This document shows positions 7,149 to 14,265 of a stretch of DNA of 64,000 bases, in pieces. Made by a program: the position numbers and the translations under genes. The stretch is from Bacteroidaceae bacterium (GTDB lineage Bacteria > Bacteroidota > Bacteroidia > Bacteroidales > Bacteroidaceae). Positions within the stretch are counted from its first letter, which is position 1. Every line of letters begins with the position of its first letter. The notes beneath the pieces are model-generated. The model was not told where the DNA came from. It saw only the letters and a list, made by a program, of their open reading frames with translations, and made no database searches. The stretch lies in the NCBI GenBank assembly GCA_017466065.1, contig JAFTUV010000026.1, positions 1-64,000 on the forward strand. Reading direction: 5' to 3'.

Positions 7149-8567
7149 ATGGCAAGAAAAAAGAAAGAATTACCATTGCTCGAACGCATCGAGATAACAG
7201 GCGTTGCAGCCGAGGGAAAAGCCCTCGCAAGAGTTGATGACCTTGTGGTGTTTGTGCCATTCGTGGTGCCCGGTGATGTTGTCGACCTCAAAGTGCGACG
7301 CAAGAAACACAGTTACGCCGAGGCCGAGGCTGTAAAGTTTTATGAATATTCACAAGAGCGTGCGACACCCTTCTGCAAGCATTATGGAGTTTGCGGGGGT
7401 TGCAAATGGCAGTGTTTGCAGTATGAGCACCAATTGAAATATAAACAGCAGCAGGTGACCGATGCGCTTCGTCGCATAGGCAAGGTGGAGATACCCGAAG
7501 TGAGCCCCATTCTGGGCTCCGAGAATACGCAGGCCTATCGCAATAAGCTCGAATTTACATTCAGCAACAAACGTTGGCTCACTTGGGAGGAGGTAGCGCA
7601 GGGTGTAGAGTATGACAATATGAATGCGCTTGGCTTTCACATTCCCGGAGCCTTCGACAAAGTGCTCGATATTGAGGAGTGCGGTCTTATGGGCGACCTT
7701 AACAACCGTTTGCGCAACGGCATAAGGGAGTTTGCCGTGAAGGAGGGTATTCCTTTCTTCGACCTGCGTTCACAGGTGGGCATTTTACGCAGTATGATGT
7801 TGCGCACGTCCACCACCGGCGAGGTTATGTTGTTGTTGCAGGCCAAGGTCGAGAGCGACAAGGATATGCAGCAGTTCAAGAGCGTGCTTGGCTATGTTGC
7901 CGAGGCTTTTCCCGAGGTAACCTCTTTGCTCTATGTGATAAATAATAAATGTAACGATACTTTCGGTGACCTCGAAGTTCACAACATTAAGGGTACCGAT
8001 GTTATTTTCGAGGAGATGGAGGGGCTGCGTTTCAAGGTGGGGCCAAAATCTTTCTATCAGACAAACAGCGCACAGGCGTATAATTTATATAAAGTGGCAC
8101 GCAACTTTGCTGCGCTCACCGGCGAGGAGGTTGTGTACGACCTTTATACAGGTACCGGTACCATTGCCAACTTTGTGGCAAAGAAGGCGAAAAAGGTTAT
8201 AGGAATAGAGTATGTCGAGGATGCAATCATCGATGCCCGTGTAAATGCAGAACTTAACGGATTTTCAAATCTCACATTCTTTGCCGGAGATATGAAGGAT
8301 ATTCTCACACGTGAATTTATTGATGCGCACGGCCGTCCCGATGTGATAATCACCGACCCTCCCCGTGCAGGTATGCATAATGATGTGATAGATACAATTC
8401 TCTTTGCGGCTCCCAAACGCATCGTTTATGTTAGCTGTAACCCTGCCACGCAGGCACGCGACCTTGCACTGCTCGATGGTGCCTACAAGGTGACTGCCGT
8501 GCAACCGGTGGATATGTTCCCTCACACTCACCACGTCGAGAATGTGGTGTTGCTCGAAAGGAGATAA
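7149..8567 (+). CDS. rlmD: 23S rRNA (uracil-5-)-methyltransferase, RlmD/RumA type
   Basis: 472 residues. It methylates C5 of a uridine in 23S rRNA using S-adenosylmethionine. An N-terminal TRAM domain (about residues 10-65) is followed by an iron-sulfur cysteine cluster CKHYGVCGGCKWQC (about 77-90), then the SAM-binding domain (DLYTGTGT), the TDPPRAG motif and the catalytic cysteine region VSCNPATQARD. All key residues are present. The next gene starts 43 bases downstream in the same direction, so the two RNA-modification enzymes are probably co-expressed. Bacteroidales often carry more than one paralogue of this family, so the exact uridine is not certain. Confidence 0.92.
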   Translation: MARKKKELPLLERIEITGVAAEGKALARVDDLVVFVPFVVPGDVVDLKVRRKKHSYAEAEAVKFYEYSQERATPFCKHYGVCGGCKWQCLQYEHQLKYKQQQVTDALRRIGKVEIPEVSPILGSENTQAYRNKLEFTFSNKRWLTWEEVAQGVEYDNMNALGFHIPGAFDKVLDIEECGLMGDLNNRLRNGIREFAVKEGIPFFDLRSQVGILRSMMLRTSTTGEVMLLLQAKVESDKDMQQFKSVLGYVAEAFPEVTSLLYVINNKCNDTFGDLEVHNIKGTDVIFEEMEGLRFKVGPKSFYQTNSAQAYNLYKVARNFAALTGEEVVYDLYTGTGTIANFVAKKAKKVIGIEYVEDAIIDARVNAELNGFSNLTFFAGDMKDILTREFIDAHGRPDVIITDPPRAGMHNDVIDTILFAAPKRIVYVSCNPATQARDLALLDGAYKVTAVQPVDMFPHTHHVENVVLLERR

Positions 8568-8610
8568 AATTTTTCTACACACAAAAAAATACCGATTAAA
8601 GAGAAACAAT

Positions 8611-9498
8611 ATGCGTCGAAATATAAAATCTCTGCTCACTTTTAAGGTTGCCGCCGAAGCGCAACTGATAAATTTCCTTATGGAAAAGATGCACGGCATA
8701 AGCCGCAATAGGGCAAAGGCTCTCATTGTGAACCGTGTGGTGCTTGTCGATAATAAAATCACCACTCATCCGCTTACCGAGCTTAAACCCGGGCAGTTGG
8801 TGCAACTCGACCGCTCGAAGCACAAACATTCGTTCCGCAGCAACAGCCTTGATATTGTCTATGAGGATCCTTATATGCTTATAATTGACAAGCGTGAGGG
8901 GCTGTTGTCTATGAGCAATAATACCCGTCAGGAGACGGTGCAGACTATTCTTAACCGCTATCTTGAAAAGGGTGGCGGCCGCAATACCTCGCATCTGGTT
9001 CATCGCCTCGACCGCGATACCTCGGGCCTTATGGTGTATGCAAAGGATGTGCAGACACAGCAGTCGTTCATCGATGGTTGGCAACAGCTTGTGACCGACC
9101 GCCGCTACATTGCGCTTGTGTCGGGTACATTGGAGCAGAAAGAGGGTAAAATCCAATCGTGGCTCACCGAGGATAAACGTTTCGTAACCCATTCGAGCCC
9201 TGTGGATAATGGCGGTAAATTTGCTGTTACATATTACAGGGTGTTGCAAGAGGGTAACGACTACTCGCTTGTTGAGTGCGAATTGCAGACGGGACGCAAG
9301 AATCAGATTCGTGTGCATATGGCAGAATTGGGCCATCCTGTCGTTGGCGACCATAAATATGGCAGCACCGACGACTGCATACGCCGTTTGGGCTTGCACG
9401 CCTATATGCTCTGTTTCCGTCACCCCGTCAACGGCAAGCTGTTGCGCTTTGAAACTCCTGTTCCATCCTGTTTCGAAAAATGTTTGAATGGATATTGA
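8611..9498 (+). CDS. RluA-family pseudouridine synthase
   Basis: 295 residues. It isomerises uridine to pseudouridine in rRNA or tRNA. An N-terminal S4-like RNA-binding segment (FLMEKMHGISRNRAKALI) is followed by the catalytic domain with the diagnostic HRLDRDTSGLMVYAK motif, whose second aspartate is the catalytic residue, and GRKNQIRVHMAELGHPVVGD. The ATG at 8611 fits the family start; the frame upstream overlaps rlmD and looks non-coding. The stop overlaps the start of the next gene by 11 bases. The target position cannot be read from the sequence. Confidence 0.9.
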   Translation: MRRNIKSLLTFKVAAEAQLINFLMEKMHGISRNRAKALIVNRVVLVDNKITTHPLTELKPGQLVQLDRSKHKHSFRSNSLDIVYEDPYMLIIDKREGLLSMSNNTRQETVQTILNRYLEKGGGRNTSHLVHRLDRDTSGLMVYAKDVQTQQSFIDGWQQLVTDRRYIALVSGTLEQKEGKIQSWLTEDKRFVTHSSPVDNGGKFAVTYYRVLQEGNDYSLVECELQTGRKNQIRVHMAELGHPVVGDHKYGSTDDCIRRLGLHAYMLCFRHPVNGKLLRFETPVPSCFEKCLNGY

Positions 9499-10063
9499 TA
9501 GGCTGAAATATCTGTTTGCAGTGTTGCTCACGGTGGCGGTGTCGTTGCCGGCTCTCTGTTGCGATTCTTTGCCGGCCGACAGTGCGTTTGTGTTTAGGAA
9601 AATGCCTGTCGACACGGTTGTGGTAAAGACTGTCACGGTGAAAAAGCAACAGACTGCAAAGAGGGCTGCTGCAAAAAAGAAAAAAAGAAAATCTCCCAAG
9701 GCAAAGGCGGTTGTGAACGCGAAGGATACGGTTGCAAAGAGCGTGCCCAAGCGTGTGGCTGAAAAACGTAACGATTCTGTGCAGTATGAGGAGAGGCGTT
9801 ACTCGTTGGGCGACAGAATCATTATGAAGGGCGATTCGGGTGCCGATGTCAAGAAACTTGCCGAAATTATGGTAAAAAATCTCTATCTTGATGAGAATTC
9901 AATCCCCTATACAAAGAGCGGCAAGGTTCTTTATGAGGGGGAGCTGTTGAAGGCAGTGAAATTGTTTCAAAAAGTGTCGGGCCTCTACGATGATGGTATT
10001 GTGGGGACGACAACCATTAAAGAGCTTCGCAAAATACATCGTTGGCGCAGGTCGTCGCAATAG
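9488..10063 (+). CDS. exported protein with peptidoglycan-binding domain
   Basis: 191 residues. A signal peptide of about 25 residues is followed by a Lys/Ala/Val-rich, positively charged linker (about 45-90) and a C-terminal PG_binding_1-type domain (GDSGADVKKLAEIM ... AVKLFQKVSGLYDDGIVGTTTIKEL). It probably binds peptidoglycan in the periplasm; no catalytic domain is attached. The gene overlaps the pseudouridine synthase by 11 bases and ends at a strong terminator, so it is the last gene of the rlmD unit. Confidence 0.8.
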   Translation: MDIDRLKYLFAVLLTVAVSLPALCCDSLPADSAFVFRKMPVDTVVVKTVTVKKQQTAKRAAAKKKKRKSPKAKAVVNAKDTVAKSVPKRVAEKRNDSVQYEERRYSLGDRIIMKGDSGADVKKLAEIMVKNLYLDENSIPYTKSGKVLYEGELLKAVKLFQKVSGLYDDGIVGTTTIKELRKIHRWRRSSQ

Positions 10064-10107
10064 TAAACAATAAAGACGAGCCAAAAGGCTCGTCTTTATT
10101 GTTTACT
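10062..10107. terminator. bidirectional terminator, 21-bp perfect stem
   Basis: Arms 10062-10082 and 10087-10107 are exact complements around an aaaa loop. It separates the convergent genes ending at 10063 and 10109 and overlaps the first one's stop. Confidence 0.9.
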
Positions 10108-10108
10108 A

Positions 10109-11008
10109 TTATAAATTCCAAGGATTTAAATCCAATGTGCTTTCCAGCGTGTTTTCAAGTTTGTCGGGCAGATTGCAGAAAAAATCTATGCCTGTGATGC
10201 TTTCGAGTTCGTCGATGCTCATTGCGCAACTTCTAAGGCTTGTGCCGGTGTTGTTATTATGTTCCATAAGGAATGCAATTCCGTAGTATGAATTGCCTTT
10301 CTTGCGCACGAGTGCCATAAAATAGTGGTTGGGGATGGTGAGGCTGTTTTTTGTTGTGTATTCTCCCTCCCGAATGGTTGCGCCCTTAACCACATAGAGA
10401 ACATCGCTGCTTTTTACCCACCCGTTGCTTCGGTTGTTTATCTTTGTTTCGAGCTTATTCCACGGACCATCTTGGTTGAATCTGCTCCTCATAGGCGACA
10501 TATTTATGGAATAGAATGTCTGTCTGTTGGCATCTTTGGAATAGACGCGGTCGAACGATGCTACAAGGTGTCCGCGGTCGTATCCGCTTAATCCGTATAT
10601 CGAATATATGCCTCGGCTCGAATCCATCTGGTCATCTGCGGGAATTTCGGGGGCATAGTCCCAAGGGTCGCCTTTCCACTCAGTGTGGTCCCAATTGTTT
10701 CTGTTCCAATCGGTTCCCTTGTTGGCGCCTTCAAAAGTGAATGCTACCCAGCGTGCGTGCTTGCGCTCGCAGTTGTATGCAATGCTGTATGTTACCTGCT
10801 CTTTGCCGTTCAAGCCGGTGGTGTATGTGAGAAATACATCTTCGCTGTTCAGATGCGGCTGTTCGTAGAGTGTGGCGTATGCTCCGCCGGTGGTGTTGGT
10901 GTTTATGTTGTTGGGGTCGATGAATGTGCCGAATCCCTCGCTGTCGGAACTGCCGCCGCAGGCTGTGAGCAGCAGTACGGATAATAGTTTCGGAATGAGT
11001 TTTTTCAT
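10109..11008 (-). CDS. secreted DNA/RNA non-specific endonuclease, lipoprotein
   Basis: 299 residues. A lipoprotein signal ends in LLTACGGSS (lipidated cysteine at about residue 17). The body is a Serratia-type NUC nuclease: the DRGH motif (YDRGHLVAS) supplies the catalytic histidine, and the downstream YSINMSPM region supplies the magnesium-binding asparagine. Expected role: degradation of extracellular or periplasmic DNA and RNA for nutrition or defence. It faces its neighbour convergently and is probably a single-gene unit. Anchoring to the outer membrane is inferred from the lipobox only. Confidence 0.9.
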   Translation of the reverse strand: MKKLIPKLLSVLLLTACGGSSDSEGFGTFIDPNNINTNTTGGAYATLYEQPHLNSEDVFLTYTTGLNGKEQVTYSIAYNCERKHARWVAFTFEGANKGTDWNRNNWDHTEWKGDPWDYAPEIPADDQMDSSRGIYSIYGLSGYDRGHLVASFDRVYSKDANRQTFYSINMSPMRSRFNQDGPWNKLETKINNRSNGWVKSSDVLYVVKGATIREGEYTTKNSLTIPNHYFMALVRKKGNSYYGIAFLMEHNNNTGTSLRSCAMSIDELESITGIDFFCNLPDKLENTLESTLDLNPWNL

Positions 11009-11038
11009 TTTGTTGGTGTTTGTTGGGGATGTGCCAAA

Positions 11039-11070
11039 AAAAGAGGTGTATTGTGAAATACACCTCTTTT
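11039..11070 (-). terminator. terminator of rpmE2
   Basis: A 14-bp perfect stem with a gtga loop lies 20 bases after the rpmE2 stop; on the minus strand T's follow. It also sits just upstream of the nuclease gene start. Confidence 0.85.
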
Positions 11071-11090
11071 GTATATTTTTGTTACGCTTC

Positions 11091-11342
11091 TTATTTCTTG
11101 ATTTTTCCGTAACGGCTCATAAACTTGTCCACGCGACCGGCGGTGTCCACGAGCTTTGCCTTACCTGTGTAGAAGGGGTGAGAAGTGTTGGAAATTTCAA
11201 GTTTTACCAAGGGGTATGTCTCGCCCTCGAATTCAATAGTCTCCTTTGTGTTGCAAGTTGACTGTGAAAGGAAACAATCGCCGTTTGACATATCTTTGAA
11301 TACAACGGGGCGATATCCTGCGGGATGAATGTCTTTTTTCAT
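11091..11342 (-). CDS. rpmE2: 50S ribosomal protein L31 type B
   Basis: 83 residues, the usual length of the type B form, which lacks the CxxC zinc motif of type A. Typical features are the start [15 protein letters not shown] and the [21 protein letters not shown] segment. The protein sits in the central protuberance of the large ribosomal subunit. Monocistronic: it has its own consensus promoter at 11406-11436 and a terminator directly downstream. Confidence 0.97.
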   Translation of the reverse strand: MKKDIHPAGYRPVVFKDMSNGDCFLSQSTCNTKETIEFEGETYPLVKLEISNTSHPFYTGKAKLVDTAGRVDKFMSRYGKIKK

Positions 11343-11405
11343 TATTTTAATTTTTTAATTTTTATTTGCTGGTAACAAAAAATGTGTGTAATGGCTTTCG
11401 AGGTG

Positions 11406-11436
11406 CAAAGGTAATATATTTGCTTTAATCGGCAAA
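11406..11436 (-). promoter_or_regulatory. promoter of rpmE2
   Basis: On the minus strand TTTG (11436-11433), a 19-base spacer and TACCTTTG (11413-11406), about 65 bases before the start codon. A close match to the Bacteroidetes consensus. Confidence 0.7.
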
Positions 11437-11485
11437 ATTTATCGTGTTTATTTTTTGCGTTTTTGCAAAAATGTCGGCTTTGTTG

Positions 11486-11780
11486 AAAAACTCGTCGATA
11501 GTATTTGTTTATTGACTCGTTTTCCTTTTTGCACCCCGCGCGGCATCACTTTCGCGATGCTTCGCGCGACTATTTGCGAAAAACTCGTCGATAGTTTTTG
11601 TTTATTGACTCGTTTTCCTTTTTGCGCCCCGCGCGGCATCACTTTTGCGATGCTTCGCGCGACTATTTGCAAAAAACTCGTCGATAGTATTTGTTTATTG
11701 ACTCGTTTTCCTTTTTGCACCCCGCGCGGCATCACTTTTGCGATGCTTCGCGCGACTATTTGCAAAAAACTCGTCGATAA
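11486..11780. repeat. three tandem 93-bp repeats plus partial fourth
   Basis: Units start at 11491, 11584 and 11677, and the first bases (ctcgtcgata) recur at 11770. Units differ at only two to four positions. Each contains a GC-rich imperfect hairpin (cgcgcggcatcac ... gcgatgcttcgcgcg) followed by an AT-rich stretch. Because 93 is a multiple of three, open frames run through on both strands, but they show no start context or protein-like composition. Function unknown; structured RNA, a protein-binding array or a mobile repeat family are possible. Confidence 0.85.
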
Positions 11781-11802
11781 AAATTGCCACGGCAATTTTT
11801 AT
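11777..11802 (-). terminator. terminator overlapping the rlmI stop codon
   Basis: A perfect stem (ataaaaattgcc with ggcaatttttat) overlaps the last codons of rlmI; on the minus strand its 3' arm ends in a T-run. It directly abuts the 93-bp repeats. Confidence 0.7.
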
Positions 11803-12980
11803 TCGACATATAGAACCAACCCTTTGAGATATTCTCCTTCGGGGTGGTAGATGTTTACAGGGTGGTCGGCCGGCTGGGTGAGCTGGTGCAGTATGCGCAC
11901 GTTGCGCTTTGCTATCGCTGCTGCCGTGAACACCGCTGTGCGGAAGTTCTCCTTGCTCACGACCTGCGAACAGGAGAATGTGAACAGTATGCCGCCGGGC
12001 TGTATCTTTTCCAATGCTTTTGCGTTGAGGCGACGGTAGCCTATGAGGGCGTTGCGCAGTGAGTCGCGGTGCTTGGCAAATGCGGGCGGGTCCAGAATTA
12101 TAAGGTCGTAGTTGCTGCCCATTCTTTCGAGGTAGTCGAATGCGTCCTCGGCAAATGCTGCGTGGCGTGTGTCGCCGGGGAAGTTTATGGCGACATTGGC
12201 GTTGGTGAGGTCGATGGCCTTTGCCGAACTGTCTACCGAGTGTACAACTTCGGCTCCGCCGCGCAGTGCGTATATGCTGAATCCTCCTGTGTAGCAGAAC
12301 ATATTGAGCAATTTGCGTCCTTTGGCGTATTTTTCGAGCAATGAGCGGTTTTCGCGCTGGTCGACGAAAAAGCCTGTCTTTTGGCCGCGCATCCAGTCGA
12401 TGTGAAATTTCAGGCCATACTCGGTGGATATATTTTCGGCATTGCCACCCATTATGTAGCCGTTCTCTTTGCTTATGTCGGCTTTGTAGGGCAGGGTGGT
12501 CTCCGACTTGTAATATATATTGTCGAGTTTGCTGCCTAATGTGTTTTTAAGTGCTTCGGCGATGTTCATTCGGTTCACGTGCATTCCTACGCTGTGGGCC
12601 TGCATAACCGCAGTGTTACCATATATGTCTATCACGAGGCCGGGCAGGCAGTCGCCCTCGCCGTGTACGAGGCGGTAGGTGTCGTTGTCGGGGCGCGACG
12701 ATATTCCGGTGCGTTGGCGCAGGTCGTAGGCGGTGGCGATGCGTCGGTTCCAGAATTCTTGGTCGATGGGTTCGTCGATGAATGTGAGCACTCGCACGGC
12801 GATGCTGCCCACTTGAACGTGTCCGCGTGCAATGAATTCTCCGCTGTTTGTGTAAACGGTAACAATGTCACCTTCTTCGGGTTTGCCGTCGATGCGTGCG
12901 ATTGCTCCCGAAAATATCCAAGGGTGGAAGCGGCGCAAGGACTCCTCTTTGCTGCGTTTGAGTATTACTGATTTTTCCAT
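11799..12980 (-). CDS. rlmI: 23S rRNA (cytosine-C5)-methyltransferase, RlmI type
   Basis: 393 residues, normal length. It methylates a 23S rRNA cytosine at C5 with SAM. An N-terminal PUA domain (about 1-75) is followed by the SAM-dependent methyltransferase: GQKTGFFVDQRENR, the glycine loop MFCYTGGFSIYALRGG, DPPAFAK and the cysteine motif FTFSCSQ. The gene starts 4 bases after the stop of the exonuclease gene and forms an operon with it and the DUF5063 gene. The position of the methylated base is inferred from family membership. Confidence 0.92.
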   Translation of the reverse strand: MEKSVILKRSKEESLRRFHPWIFSGAIARIDGKPEEGDIVTVYTNSGEFIARGHVQVGSIAVRVLTFIDEPIDQEFWNRRIATAYDLRQRTGISSRPDNDTYRLVHGEGDCLPGLVIDIYGNTAVMQAHSVGMHVNRMNIAEALKNTLGSKLDNIYYKSETTLPYKADISKENGYIMGGNAENISTEYGLKFHIDWMRGQKTGFFVDQRENRSLLEKYAKGRKLLNMFCYTGGFSIYALRGGAEVVHSVDSSAKAIDLTNANVAINFPGDTRHAAFAEDAFDYLERMGSNYDLIILDPPAFAKHRDSLRNALIGYRRLNAKALEKIQPGGILFTFSCSQVVSKENFRTAVFTAAAIAKRNVRILHQLTQPADHPVNIYHPEGEYLKGLVLYVE

Positions 12981-12984
12981 TCTT

Positions 12985-13572
12985 TTATTTCCTCTCTAAT
13001 TCTTTCAAGCGGTTGTATATGTTGAGGCAGGCCCACGCATCGGTGGCTGCATATTGTTTCTGCTTGTCGGTGAGAATGTCGTGCTCCCAATTCGACAGTT
13101 GCTGACTTTTCGATATTTTCTCGCCGAAGATTATGGCATATATCTTTTGCAGGCTCATCTCCTCGATGCCGAACTTGCTCACATATTTTTGCAGGTCGAA
13201 AAAGCCTCCTGCCTTGAATTTCTTGCGGCGGGCGAGCGACTGGTAATCGTCGTGCAGCGATACGCCTATTTTCAGTATCTCGTTATTTTCGAGAAGCTCT
13301 ATGAGCGAGTCGGGCATTCCTGTGTGGCAGAGGCGTATGAGGAAGCAAGTGTCGGCTGTGGATAGTTGCAACAGCGACACTTTGTATTGCACTCCCTTGC
13401 GGAAGGCCGGACGTGTTTCGGTGTCAAAGCCCAAAATCTTCTCTTTCGACAGTGCTTTTGCCACTTTGTCAACATCGGCTGCCGTGCTTATGGTTATTAT
13501 GCGACCGGGAAAGACAACGACGGGCATTTGTGCTATTTCGTTTTTTTCGATATGTGCGCTAAAAATTGTCAT
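12985..13572 (-). CDS. 3'-5' exonuclease, RNase D-like DEDD family
   Basis: 195 residues from the ATG at 13572. A single DEDDy exonuclease domain: FDTETRP (Exo I), the GVSLHDDYQSL region (Exo II) and YAATDAWACLNIY (Exo III, with the catalytic Tyr four residues before Asp). No HRDC domain, so it is shorter than RNase D; related to the stand-alone exonucleases of the WRN/RNase D group. Probably trims RNA or DNA 3' ends. It overlaps the end of the DUF5063 gene by 14 bases, which supports this start and translational coupling. Confidence 0.88.
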   Translation of the reverse strand: MTIFSAHIEKNEIAQMPVVVFPGRIITISTAADVDKVAKALSKEKILGFDTETRPAFRKGVQYKVSLLQLSTADTCFLIRLCHTGMPDSLIELLENNEILKIGVSLHDDYQSLARRKKFKAGGFFDLQKYVSKFGIEEMSLQKIYAIIFGEKISKSQQLSNWEHDILTDKQKQYAATDAWACLNIYNRLKELERK

Positions 13573-14110
13573 TCTCGTTCTCTTCTTCGTCGGGGCTTGT
13601 GTTGTAGGCAATGTCGTGCAGGGCTCGCAGGGTGTTTACTGTTCGTTGTCCCCAATATTGCTTGAAATGTTCGTTACATTCTATTATGGCATCGTGCATC
13701 GTCTCGTTTATGCCGAGACGGAACAGGCAAACGAAGTTCTTTATATCCTGATAGATGTCGGCAAGGTCCTCCGAAATGTTTTTCGATATTGGCGTGTCGC
13801 TGTACTTCATCTCCTCGACAAATACATCGAGATACGTATCCTTGTCGGCGAGCAGGTTGGCTATTGTTATGCGCAACACTTCGTAGCTGTCTTCTGTGAC
13901 AAAGTCTTCGAGGTCGCTGTCGCTTACTCGCTCTTCATCGGGGAGCATTTGTGCTTTTAAATAGAGCAGGGGTAGAATTTTGAGCATTGTGTTAATGAAT
14001 TCCTTGCGGGTGTGCTCGTTAGTGCGCTCGATGTAGGCGCAGAATTCTGCGGCAACCGTTACGAATTCTACCGTGTTGCGCTGAAAAACAATGTCTGTTG
14101 TTTCGTTCAT
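13559..14110 (-). CDS. DUF5063 domain protein
   Basis: 183 residues, all-helical in appearance and acidic, with no signal peptide or membrane segment. From memory it matches DUF5063, a family seen mainly in Bacteroidetes and commonly placed directly upstream of the small DEDD exonuclease, as here. The C terminus is very acidic (DEEENENDN) and overlaps the exonuclease start. Function unknown; the constant neighbourhood suggests a partner of the exonuclease. Confidence 0.75.
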   Translation of the reverse strand: MNETTDIVFQRNTVEFVTVAAEFCAYIERTNEHTRKEFINTMLKILPLLYLKAQMLPDEERVSDSDLEDFVTEDSYEVLRITIANLLADKDTYLDVFVEEMKYSDTPISKNISEDLADIYQDIKNFVCLFRLGINETMHDAIIECNEHFKQYWGQRTVNTLRALHDIAYNTSPDEEENENDNF

Positions 14111-14265
14111 TGCTATTGTGTGGTTTTTGTTGGTTTTTCCTAATTTGCCGCGAAGTTACAAAAAAATAGCACAGGAGAGAGGGGCGGCTATCTTTTTTTT
14201 TACTATCTTCGCAATGTTTATCCCTTGTTTATAATTTGGGGAAATTTTTGTAATTGATAAACAGT

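Noticed and set aside
11486..11780. CRISPR array
   Set aside because: The repeats are contiguous 93-bp units without unique spacers, and no cas gene is near.
11448..11850. Open frames on both strands through the 93-bp repeats
   Set aside because: They stay open because 93 is divisible by three. Neither has a convincing start, and the peptide repeats look translated from repeat DNA rather than selected.
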